Below, in pieces: positions 1 to 10,261 of a DNA stretch of 64,000 bases; the stretch's first letter is position 1, and every line of letters starts with the position of its first letter. The stretch lies in contig ML210250.1 of assembly GCA_004369085.1 (NCBI GenBank), positions 36,790-100,789 on the forward strand, given 5' to 3'. This DNA comes from Coprinopsis marcescibilis (lineage: Eukaryota > Basidiomycota > Agaricomycetes > Agaricales > Psathyrellaceae). The position numbers and the translations under genes are program-made. The notes under the pieces were generated by a model, which was not told the DNA's origin, did not search any database, and saw nothing but the letters and a program-made list of their open reading frames with translations.

Positions 1-1578
1 TGGTGGTGGAGGACGATCAGCGTTTGTTGTTGGGCGTGCAGGCGATTCTCCTGTACGTTCCAACGACATAATACTGGGGCGATGACAGTACCAGTACACC
101 AGAGCCCGGATTGCAGCCAAGAAAACACTTGGCCAATATCTGGTAACCTTTCACACAGGGTTCGCTGACAGTCGGTTCTGACCGCATTGCAGCCATGCAA
201 GGGCATGTTTGTAGCCTGCTTTCATGGCGCCTGCCTTGACCTCCAAGAGAGCGAAGGATCTCGAAGACCTGGGAGTTTGATTTCCAGCCCGTTGCAAAAG
301 TCGTTGCTGGAGCGATCGTCGGTTGCCGGGGAGTTTCCCCAGTGAGAGTCTGCGAGTTTGGGTTAACCATCTTCGGCACCTAACGAATACAGTTAGCAAG
401 GATGCACTCACCATAGTTGCATCCCGCGCATGGCGAGAGTAGCCCGCCTCGTTTCACACTCGCGGTGCGGTGACTACGCCACGTCGAGTCTGTTAACAGG
501 CTCCCCTCCGACCATCAGTGGTCGACCCGGATTCGATCTGGAATGGATGAAGGAACGAGTGGATTACGAGTACAATGGATCCAAAGAGAGTTTCAAAGCA
601 TCCACCCGTAAACCAGGGCCCCTAACACGCCACCTGAGTTCAAGAGCGAATGCGCCCACGAGCCATGCTACCAGAATGCTGAACGCAATATTCCCTTGTC
701 CCTCTCGAGTCTAAGCCACAATGAATAGATAGAGAGGGAATCCAATAGGAATCAAAGCAGCCTGCACATGGCAGACCGCCGACACGCCATCTGCCCACAC
801 GACTGTCCAAATGAAACCCGCATCAATGATAGAAAAAATATGAACGAACTGTAAAAGCCAATCTTCTCCTCCTCTCTTGTCCCCCGTCATCCCGACAGAA
901 TGTCCGGGCAAGAAAGAAAAAGAGGGAAAGGGATGAGATGCAGAGAAAGGAGCGACGAGCCCCAAGGCCAAGCCGGCCACCATCTCATCACAGTCCCATC
1001 CTCGACCACTCACCAAACTCCAATTACACAGTCTACCGTGTTAAGGATCATATAGCACCGCAGGATACCGCTTGGAGCTCATCGTTGAAATTTTCGTATC
1101 GTTGAACTCGAAAGTCTACCGCTGAGGGTTGGCGTTGATGTTGGATACAAGAAGAGGAAGACCTGCCACACGAGCGATGGAGCTTGGAACTGCACAGCCA
1201 CGACAATCTAATCTAATCTAGTCACGTCTAAATCCTGATTATGTTCAGCGCATCTTATAGAACCAACCTACCGATGTCCCACTGGGCCACGCAGCATGCG
1301 ACTCCGGTCTATATGAAATCGTCATACTTGTACTAACGCCCTCTAAGGTATCCTATTAGGCCAGGATGTGTAGCTTGGAGATCAACGATGAATCAGGGTC
1401 GAGCCGTTGAGACAACAGCTGATCAATTATCGTGTACGGTTCTCTTGGGGTGGCAGGCCACCGCAGCACAGACTCGAGGGGATGCGTTAATCTCGGGGGT
1501 GCTGGTTTGGACGCAGATGAACAGTAATATATTATTACTACTTAGTTTCTTGCTCAGGTATGCCGCCATATAGCTAGG
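1..1578. repeat. Left part of segmental duplication copy A, no gene seen
   Basis: No convincing gene is visible. The stretch is a diverged copy of about 11400-13560. For example, the text around 590-760 (a run reading like 'catccacccgtaaacca' followed by 'atgaatagatag') matches 12095-12230, and 1125-1220 matches 12700-12820, in the same order and orientation. It is the 3' flank of the 7TM gene that follows on the minus strand. Open frames here lack splice logic and family resemblance. Confidence 0.6.
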
Positions 1579-2962
1579 TTAAACATTACTATTTGTATGG
1601 CGCGACGTCGAGTCTGCAGAGGCTTCGATTTCAACCCTCACCGGAGGTTTCCTCGATTCTCCAGACAACTGGTTGGAGTTGCCGCTTGGAGACTGGCTTG
1701 GGTCAGTAAGGATGGTGGTAAGCTGCGGGTAAGAGTTCATGCCGGTGGTAGTAATCCCTGATATTCCAGTTCCCTTTGCTTGACTCGTAGAGATAGCACC
1801 GGATGTGTCTGTCGCTGCTCGCACCATTAGCCAAGGTTCGTGCGTTTGCAACTCTCACACACCGTCATCGCTCTCGTCTTTGGAGTTGTCACTGCCATTG
1901 TGGCGCTTTCTATTTCTCCAAACTCGATATAGATAGGTGACGAGAACCAAACTGTTGCACGTTAGAAGAGCCAGAATAACCTGGTTGAAGTTTGTGATTC
2001 AGCAGAAGGGAATATCATAAAGGCTGTAAACGGACCTGAAAATTGCCGCTAAAGGTGATGGGGATTGAGTTAAACGTCCGCATCATTTCGCGCGGATAAT
2101 TCATGAGCTGAACAATGTGAACGGCGTGGAGAGCTTCGACAGCGACGAGAGAGGTCCCAAAAGCGAAACACGCAATGACCACGTTCCTGTCGGCCTTTGG
2201 GAGTTTCATTCTCGAGAGAATGTAGCTCGGCCAAGCAGCGAGCCATACGGTCGCGGCGATGCCAACTGTAAGGTAATGTGGTTCACAACTGTATCGTTCA
2301 GGCTAATCGCATGGATTGAACGTACGTGTTAGTTGCACAATTGCTGTCCGTGTGGTATAGACACAAGCCTCGGAAGGTCGCGCTGGTAGTGGGACCCCAC
2401 AGAGGAAGATTGTGGAAAGCAGAACCGCGATAAGCATGAGCACGAATGCGCAGAAAGAGCCTTGAGAGATAGTTTTGTTGACCCCTGGCGGAATTATGCG
2501 AACAGTAGTGACGAGGATGGAGAATCGCGCAGTCCTAATATAGTCAGTTGATGCGCCGACATAGCTGAGTTGATCCTACCAGATGGATAATGGGGTGATA
2601 AAGAATGGAATCCAGCTAAGAAAGTTCTGGACGACTTCGGAATATGTGTCTGCCAAGATAGTATATCAGCCAGAGAAGGTCGCGTGAGTTGTTCTTGCAT
2701 ACCGCGTGGTCTCAGAATATGGCAGATGTAAAATGCAGCTATGAAAGCCACAAAAAGGGCGGATACGAGCGCCCAGAAGTCATCCCACCACAGTTGCTGC
2801 CTTTTGAATCGATGGTACAGCCGAATACACGTCACGAGTATAGAGAGAAAATGAAGGGAAACCACGGCCGCTTTGTTCGGAGCCTACAATGAGCCCCTGA
2901 CGTGACATAATGACAATGTAGCACTCACTAAAGGCACTGTTTATGGCTTCCAGCGAGGCCAT
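1579..2962 (-). CDS. Rhodopsin-domain-like seven-helix membrane protein (copy R1)
   Basis: Predicted integral membrane protein of about 345 residues in seven exons, resembling the fungal rhodopsin-domain (Fung_rhodopsin) family by its Arg-Leu-Tyr-His-Arg-Phe then LWWDDFWAL segment. The start ATG at 2962 begins a short exon (MASLEAINSAF). A phase-1 donor gtgagt is then joined to an acceptor 'caaag' just before the CGGCCGTGG that opens helix 1. Later segments include IIPPGVNKTISQGSF, MKLPKADRNVVIACFAFG and MRTFNSIPITFSGNFQ, then a Ser/Thr/Pro-rich cytosolic tail ending at the stop at 1579. All exon joins agree in phase with the copy at 44907, and no stop or frameshift was found. Ligand and role are unknown; the family is fungal and mostly uncharacterised. 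Divergent from the TPR-CHAT gene at 4205. Confidence 0.75.
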
Positions 2963-4204
2963 GGTTGGCGTTAGGGGTAGCACCAGAATTCTACATACCC
3001 GTTGAAAAGCAAGGATGCGAAGACTTTATAGAGTATAACTTACCATACTCCTGGGTGCACTTTGCGTAAGATGATCTGGCAGTGAGCTCTCATGTGAGCG
3101 CTGCGGAAGGTATTCTGATGAATTCAGAATGCCGGACCCTAGGTAAAATGCTATTTATAGTAAGAATAAATGCAGTGTATACACATTCGCTTGACATGTA
3201 GTGTACACACAGGAGTTCAGGTTGAGTCCAAGGGCGGAAGGCATGTGAATCGGAACCTTTTTGTCTTTGTAATGCCCTGAACAGGGTCGGAGGCACCAGG
3301 AGTCCTCAGGCAAGTTGCCCTTCAGCCCGGATGGAACTCTAGGGCTTATAGATGCCTTCCGCACGGCCGCAGGTCGTCCCACGCAGAAATTAAAATCGAT
3401 TACCTTTGTCCACTGTTCCCAAACTGCTGGGTACTGCTTTCGTAACATCACGTAATACTTCTTCGTCCGTGTCCTACTCGACAGTCTCGACTCACTCATA
3501 CAAGTACCATGTTAGCTGTAGCGCCGAAACTGAGCTGGGTTCAACGGTCACATCTATCCAGGATCTCCATCTCATGGGCAATTGATCTTAGATCCAGGTA
3601 TAAATTTTACCTTCCGTTATCGCTCAGACAGACTCAGGCTCTGAGCCAACGGTCTCTACCGTGCTGAGAAATGCAAGCAACTTCGGAGGTAATTGTCAAA
3701 TCAGCGCTCTGGAGGGCAGCATCTAGGCTGATGGAGACGTCCAATATTAATAGTAGTACTAGTAGTGAATTTACTTCTCAGTGACAGGTCCGGCGTGCAT
3801 TTGCAAAAGTGCTGGCAAACGCCGACAAACTTGAGTCTTGGTCTGGTAGGTATGGATTCCGTGCGTCATGCGCCCCACATCTGCACAGTGCGAGCTCCAG
3901 TCGCTCCAGAAACTCTATACTGTGCGCCCATGTTTGTATGAACAACCGTATATAGAAACATGCGGGGTAGCTCCACGGTATTGTGGAACTACCCTAAGGC
4001 GGGTATCCGGCCATGTACCTTGCTGTAGTATACAAGGTGGGACGCACCCGCACTATAGAGATGGAGTGCTGCGAAGGAGCCACTTGCGTCACACAGTATA
4101 TAACTTTCTGGAGCAGCCTATTATAATTACAGTTTTGCAAACCAGACATCCGAGCTACTCTATCTAACGCATTCTACACCGCGGATACCACACCACAGAG
4201 ACCT
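2963..4204. repeat. Shared 5' flank of the 7TM cassette; no gene
   Basis: Gene-free. Up to about 3660 it is the upstream flank of copy R1 and is strongly similar to 14964-15960 (for instance the stretch around 3540-3640 and that around 15840-15950), and in inverted orientation to 44330-44900. The rest, to 4204, is the spacer before the TPR-CHAT gene; it has an AT-rich stretch at 4095-4130 but no defined promoter motif I can name. Confidence 0.55.
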
Positions 4205-7200
4205 ATGGATCAGTCGACTGACATCGGCGGTATAATGAAGGACGCCAAGAAGGGGATGGACACCGACGCTCTGCAAACGGCCATCAAGCTCTTGAAGCAA
4301 ACTATCGATAATCACGATAGACAGATTGATGAGCACACACGAGCAATAGCGAGCTGCCTTATCATGAGGGCCTTCAACATGCGCTACTCCCGCTTCGGTT
4401 GGGTGGAAGATCTGGATCTATGCCAAAAGTACCTCTCAGGATGGGAAGCGCCCATTAACAGTCTCAGGGCAGTGCAAACGGTGTGTGGGCCTGGTTGTCG
4501 GTCGAAGCTGATATCTGAACTGACGGAAGACAATTCAGTTAAAGAGCGCTACGTCCCAGGCCATCTCGGTCTGTCCGTCACGGGTTAGGGAGGCCTACGA
4601 TCTAATGGAGAAGCATCGCGCGTCTATAGATATTGACAAGATGGATTACGCGATCTGCATCGCATGTGAGGCACTCGCTTCCGAAGAGGAGAACGACCCC
4701 TCCCAGAGGTGTCAGATGCTGCTTGCATTGGCAAACGCCTTTAGTCTGAAGGCGGTGCAACAAGGCAATGAAGGACGGGAGGATCTAGACCTGGCGATGG
4801 AGCAGCTTGGCGATGCGAAAGAGCTGCTAGGCGGCGTGGGGCCCCTAGCTGGAGTAGTCGCCACATCGATGGCACATATAGGATGGATGATGTTCCTGGA
4901 ACACGGGGACCTCAATGGGCTTGCAGAAGTAAGCGACGCTAATCAGTGGGAGGGGAAGGATCCGATTTGCCGGATGGGGAAAGATCTTCACGCCCGCGGT
5001 ACCAGAATGATTCAAGAAGGTTGTTACCAAATCGACCAGGCTATTCATCTCCTTCGAAGTGCACTTGCCCACAGACTCCCACCGCACGTGCGACGTGCAG
5101 AGACCTTGACAAACCTCGGCTACGCCCTCCTCACTCGATATCTCATAAAGGGTTCCGATGAAGATTTGAAGGATGCGATCGAGAGTTCTCGGGAAGCCAC
5201 AGATATTCGACCTCCCCCCAACCCGTATCACGACTCATCAGCCACCAACCTCTCTCGTGCCCTCTGGGTGCGATACGAGTCCATCAAGAACCCTGACGAC
5301 CTCGACATCTCCATTTCGCTGTGCCGTAAAGTACTTGAAACGACCCTCGGCTTCGACATCGACCTAGCCACCCTACTTCACAACCTCGCACGAGGTGTCT
5401 TCGCTCGATTCAGCGGCAATGGATCAATTGAGGATTTGGAAGAATGCCTCTCCGCAAATCGACAATCCTTGGTAGCGTTGAACGAAACGCACAGCCAAGA
5501 CTCCCACCTCCACGGAGACATTTGCAACAACCTCTCGGATGCACTTCGGGCCAGGTTCCAGTTGCAAGGCAGCTTCGCTGACATGGAGGAGTGCATCGTC
5601 CTTGGGAGGCAGGCACTTCTCACAAGGCCGATTGGTCATCCAGACCGGCATAACACGCTCGATAACCTGGCGGAATGCTTGCATACTCGTTTCCTTCGCC
5701 GGGGTGACTTTGAGGATCTTAGTGAATGCATTTCCCTATCACGAGAGTCACTCAAGTGCCAGCCATATAACACGAGTCCACCCCGCAATCGCCGACGAAC
5801 GATGATCTGTCTGGGCCAGTACTTGCTGAAACATTTTCAGGCAGTGTCCCAGGACATGTTGCTCTTGGACGAGTCTATTCGAGTTCTACGTGAGGCGCTG
5901 GAGCATTATCCAGATCTTCCACCGGATGTGCCGGTGCTGGCGGCCCTCGCGGGATCCCTTTCGGAGCGCTACCAGACCCGCCGGGACGTGAACGATATTG
6001 AAGATGCAGTTGCGCTCTTTCGTCAAGCGCTAGCATTGGCGCCACCATCAAGTCCCCGTTACCCGTCATCTCTCAGCAACCTGGGAGCCGCGCTGTATCA
6101 CCGCTTCGAGGCAAAAGAGGATCCGGGGGATATTGAAGAGGGTATTATGTATCTCCAAAGGGCTTCCTCTTCGATTAATGCCGCCCATTATCATTGGTGC
6201 ACAGTCCAAGGAAGCCTCTTTTCAGCTCTCCGCGCCAAGTACTACCGGACGGGCCTAGAAGAACATTTTATGGAGGCATACAGCGTCATCGAGGCAACTG
6301 CCCAAAACGATGCAGGGCCCCTCTTGGAACGGTTCCGACTGTCTTGGATGTGGGGAAACTTTGGTAGAGCACGCGACCACCCTTCCACAATGGACGCCTA
6401 TCGCTATACAGCAGGGTTACTCCCCACCCTTGCCTCCCTCGATCTAACGCTATCCCAACGCCAAAACATTCTCAAGCTTTCATCCGATTTTGCAAACGAG
6501 GCTGTCCTGTATGCTATCGGAATCAAAGAACTCGAAGCAGCTGTTGTATTTTTCTCTACAGCTCGTTCGGTCTTCTGGACCCAGGCACTTCGTCTTCGCA
6601 CCCCCGTTGATAACCTAGCATCGTTCGATCCAGGACTCGCCGATGAATATCGCGCCGTGTCTCGACAGTTGGAGGCCGCTAGTCACGGAGGTGCTGCTCA
6701 TACAGACGATGCTCCATCTCGTTACTCGGATTCAACAGGGACATACTCGCTTGCACAGCGGCGCGACAAACTGCTCGATCGTATCAGGAACATCGAAGGT
6801 TTTCAAGATTTCCTCCTCCCTCCAACTTTCAACACCCTCAAGGATGCTGCACGACACGGCCCTGTTGTTTTCTTAAACTCCACCCCTGGAGGGTGCGATG
6901 CGGTTGTCATGAACGCCGGTGGATCTTTGCTTCACGTCCCATTACCCAAAATCACGCACGCCAAGCTGCATATGCTCAAGCGAGCGGTTCAGGAGTTGGC
7001 GCGGGGAGAACGAATCTGCACGGAGACTGTGCGTGATATAGATGATGGTCTGCTGGAGACTTATCGACTCAAGGCTCGCCGAAAACGAAGTCACTCAACG
7101 GACGATGACTTTCGTTTCATTTTGACTGTACTATGGACGGGGGTTGTCTTTCCTGTTGTAAAGGGTCTCGGCCTTCAGAAGGTAAGAGTGCCCATCGCTA

Positions 7201-8097
7201 AATGAATGCGTATGTTGTACTAACTCTCGAGGCGACTAGACCGATGCGCCTGTAAGAATATGGTGGTGCGCGTCTGGCGTATTCTGTTTCCTACCGATCC
7301 ACGCGGCTGGCGACTTTATGTCCGACGGTCCAATCACTTGCCTACATGACTATGTCATCTCTTCTTACTGTCACTCGCCTCAGGAACTCCTTACGCCACC
7401 CCCTGAAGCCTTATCCGATTATAAAGTCCTGGCCGTGATCGAACCAGAGGCCACAGGGATAGGCGCCGGTCCCCTTCCCAACACCTTGGACGAGCTCGAT
7501 AACATACGACGCCATATCCCCAGTCACGACAATCTGATACATTACATCGGGACAGGCGGCCCAAGTAAGTCAGCCACCAACGAAGATGCACTGAAGGCCA
7601 TTCGACAATCCTCCTTCGTTCATTTTGGCTGCCATGGGCTACAGCACCCGACAAACCCTCTGCAAAGTACGCTTTGCCTCAGCGGCGGAAAGCTGACGAT
7701 GAAGAAGATTATTCGAGAATGCCAAACATCGACGCCGTCGTTTGCGTTTCTCAGTGCGTGTCAAACAGCCATGAACGACGAGGATCGCCCGGACGAGTCT
7801 CTAAATCTTACCGCCACTATGATGTTTGCCGGTTTTAGAAGCGTCATTGGAACTATGTGGTAAGTTTTTGAGGGTTTCCAGCCCAAGTAGTCTCTGATGC
7901 AAGTATCTAGGTCGATCCACGATGCAGATGCACCGATAGTGGCTGATGTCTTTTATCGTTACCTGTTTCGCCATAGAGAGGAGATGGCCCCAGTGATTAC
8001 TGATGCTGCCAAAGGTCTGAGCCTTGCTGTGAAAGAGCTGAGAGATCAAGGAAAACACTTCAGTCGTTGGGTGCCGTTTGTGCATTTTGGATTGTGA
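4205..8097 (+). CDS. TPR-CHAT protein (caspase-like CHAT peptidase with tetratricopeptide repeats)
   Basis: Four exons fit in phase: 4205-4480, 4539-7181, 7240-7859 and 7911-8097, giving 1,241 residues. An N-terminal helical part (to about residue 150) is followed by many degenerate TPR units of the type LGxALxxRYxxxGxxEDLxxAIxLxRxAL to about residue 650, a linker, and a C-terminal CHAT domain. CHAT is a caspase-fold (clan CD) protease domain. The expected His is in HFGCHG (about residue 1105) and the expected Cys in FLSACQTA (about 1147), followed by the family signature AGFRSVIGTMWSIHDAD. Both catalytic residues are present, so activity is plausible. Fungal TPR-CHAT proteins are common in Agaricomycetes with unknown substrates; bacterial ones act in regulated proteolysis, some CRISPR-linked. 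Start chosen because a related N-terminus is repeated at 13246. Confidence 0.85.
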
Positions 8098-8329
8098 TAA
8101 GCAAACGATTGAAATGCAAATCGAATGATAATCATTGGCAAGCTTCTGTTTGGAGCTAACGTGCTGTTATACATAAGAAACATGCAGACGTGCCAGCGGT
8201 AGGGAATAAAGCTTGAGCCGGACACAAAGAATTAGCCTCCGCATGGGATCGAACCGGCGACGTCCCAATCGAGCACGTCCTTCTCACGGATATCCCAACC
8301 TATTGTTGTTACCCTCATTACAACATCGC
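8098..8329. other. Intergenic with tRNA-like B-box, conserved with copy B
   Basis: 3' flank of the CHAT gene, closely matched by 17427-17660. On the minus strand at about 8235-8285 it contains a perfect-looking pol III B-box (GGTTCGATCCC) preceded by a possible anticodon-like hairpin. No acceptor stem could be closed, so it is not called a tRNA gene. Confidence 0.35.
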
Positions 8330-8440
8330 GAGACACTCATACTTACTACACGCGTTCGTCCCTTTCCGTCGTTGCAGAAACCACCACATATGGTCGGAGA
8401 AATGCCCCGGCAACTACGACGATCGCTTCACCCATAACTT
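8330..8440 (+). pseudogene. F-box gene scrap (internal piece)
   Basis: About 110 bp aligning with 18429-18510 inside the F-box gene at 17789: both read 'acactcatact...acac gcg..cgtccctttcc..c' and then 'catatggtcggagaaa' or a near match. The rest of the F-box gene is absent and the sequence passes into unrelated DNA. It marks the right edge of duplication copy A, where the F-box gene has been lost. Confidence 0.6.
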
Positions 8441-8754
8441 TGAAGTGGGCTGGATATCAGTTCTTCACTCTCTGGGAGGTCAAACCAGGCGCCAGGAAAT
8501 CAGCAATGCGGTGAGAACCGACTGTCTGCGTTAACTTTCTAATCCCAGACTCCAGATCTTCATCATCATCCTCCTTCGACCTTACCGTCCTCAACTCGTT
8601 CGGGCCCTCACCCATATCTCTCTTCTTCCTCATCCCTTCCCAACCCAACCCGCTCTCCCTCAATCCTGCTCCTCCTCCTCCCTCTTCATCCTCCTATACG
8701 ACCCTTTCAACCCCGCTTCGAGCCACCGACTGACATTCCCCCTCTTATCTGTAG
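8441..8754. other. Pyrimidine-rich spacer before the amidohydrolase remnant
   Basis: C/T-rich sequence ending in a good acceptor (cttatctgtag at 8744-8754). It is probably intron or rearrangement junction sequence between the F-box scrap and the first recognisable amidohydrolase exon. No gene seen. Confidence 0.4.
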
Positions 8755-10261
8755 AACGTCCACGCAATCGGCGATCGCGCCAACGGCCTCGTCCTAGACA
8801 CCTTCGAACTCGCCCTGCACAACCTCGGGCTGGCAAACTTCACCAAAGGTGCGCATCCGCTCCGGCCCAGACTGGAGCATGCGCAGGTTATCTCGCGGAG
8901 ATGGGTGGTACGTGTTGTTTTTCTTATTCTTGATTTTCTCCCCCTTCTATTCCCGTTCTCGTGTTATGCCATCCTGTTTGGTTTGCATGGGATCTTGGTG
9001 GTGGTTGGTGGGAGCGTTCTGCACCCTGGCCCGCGAGAGGGCGAGTCGTGTTCTTTTTTGTCCTTGTTCATTCGTTCATTCATTCGTTGCGCTGTTTGCG
9101 GGAGTCCTTGCGCTTTGGCACCCGGTAGTCTGGTATTTTGTCATCATCTGGTGCTTCTTTGGTTGTGGTGGTCCGATGGGGACAGGACGGTACGAAGATA
9201 CAATGGGAAGGGGGTGGTACGATGAGGAGAGGGTGTGCTGGGCGACGGTGGTAGGAGCTTGTGGGAACATTGGGTGTGCTGGGTTCGCATCTGTTATTGG
9301 TCTCGAATAAGTTATTGGTCTCGTTGCTGTTCCTATCGATGCCGTCCCTGGTTTTCGTGGAACGAACGGAAGCTTGGTGGTTATTCCGACAGCACGAATT
9401 GCAACCCCTCTTTTTATCCTCATCTTTATCTCTATCTTTCTCTACACCTCCACCTACGTCTCTTCATCCTATCCCTATCCTCTTCTTCGCCACCTTTTAT
9501 GCTATCCTCTCCTCTCTTCCCCCTCCTCTCTCCTCCGTTGTCCTTCCGGTAACTTACCCCCTCTTGCGTTCTTAACAGTGATGGCAAGCGTCCAACCATC
9601 GCATGCGCGAGTGTTCTTTTAGTCAATCGATTGGTGAACTGGGATCCCTGACGTTTATTTCTTGGTGGTGGTTAGGCTTAGCGATATATGGTTGGTAAGT
9701 TATTACTTGGAGCTCGTTTTCATTCTGGGTTTATTTTTTTGCATTTGCTGGGTGTCCTCTATTCGTTTCTTCTTCGTACGGTCTGCGGCGATGTACGCCT
9801 CTGCCTCTGATCCGTGTACCGGTTTGGACCTGGGGAGAGTTTCCGTGTATCTGAAAGTGGATTCCCCCATCCACACGCATCTGCCTGCCTGCGTTCTTGA
9901 CTTTCTAAGATCCTTTATTTCCCTTTCCTTTTCTGTACCCCTTTACGCCTGATTCGACCCTTTAGCATACCGATGCCATGCGTACCCTACTGGCGCGTTT
10001 TCGCCCGCTCTTTTGCCTCCTGTTCTCGTGGACCCTTATCCGGCAGTCTTATCACCGAATTTAAACTTATAACACTATCCGTTACCTAGGGTCCCGACCG
10101 CGTGAAACAGTTGTACTCGTTCCAGAGCCTGCTCAAAGCGGGTGCGAGGCTGACGTTGGGATCTGACCTCCCGGTAGACGACATTGATCCGCTGGCAGGG
10201 TTCTATGCTGTCGTTACGAGGAGATTGGGAAGGATGGGACGAGTCCGCAGTCCTGGATGGT
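8755..10261 (+). pseudogene. Amidohydrolase family 3 (YtcJ-like), partial
   Basis: Scattered exons of a metal-dependent amidohydrolase_3. Exon 8755-8907 encodes NVHAIGDRANGLVLDTFE and ends in RLEHAQVIS. A piece near 9579-9606 encodes VMASVQPSHA. A 19-nt piece at 9676-9694 (LSDIWL) joins in frame with 10094-10260, which encodes GPDRVKQLYSF, ARLTLGSDLPVDDIDPL and FYAVVTRR. These are the family's HAIGDRAN, EHAQ, QPxHA and GSDxPV motifs in correct order, including metal-site histidines. The N-terminal half and the C-terminus after SPGW are missing, the spacers (about 670 and 400 bp) are long for this genome, and the 8907/9579 join is out of phase unless a small exon is hidden. Most likely a truncated relic; a working gene with long introns cannot be excluded. 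Confidence 0.6.

Noticed and set aside
8849..9552. Several 70-150-codon plus-strand frames
   Set aside because: They lie in the long spacers between amidohydrolase exons, are T-rich and hydrophobic only by composition, and conflict with the exon order of the family.
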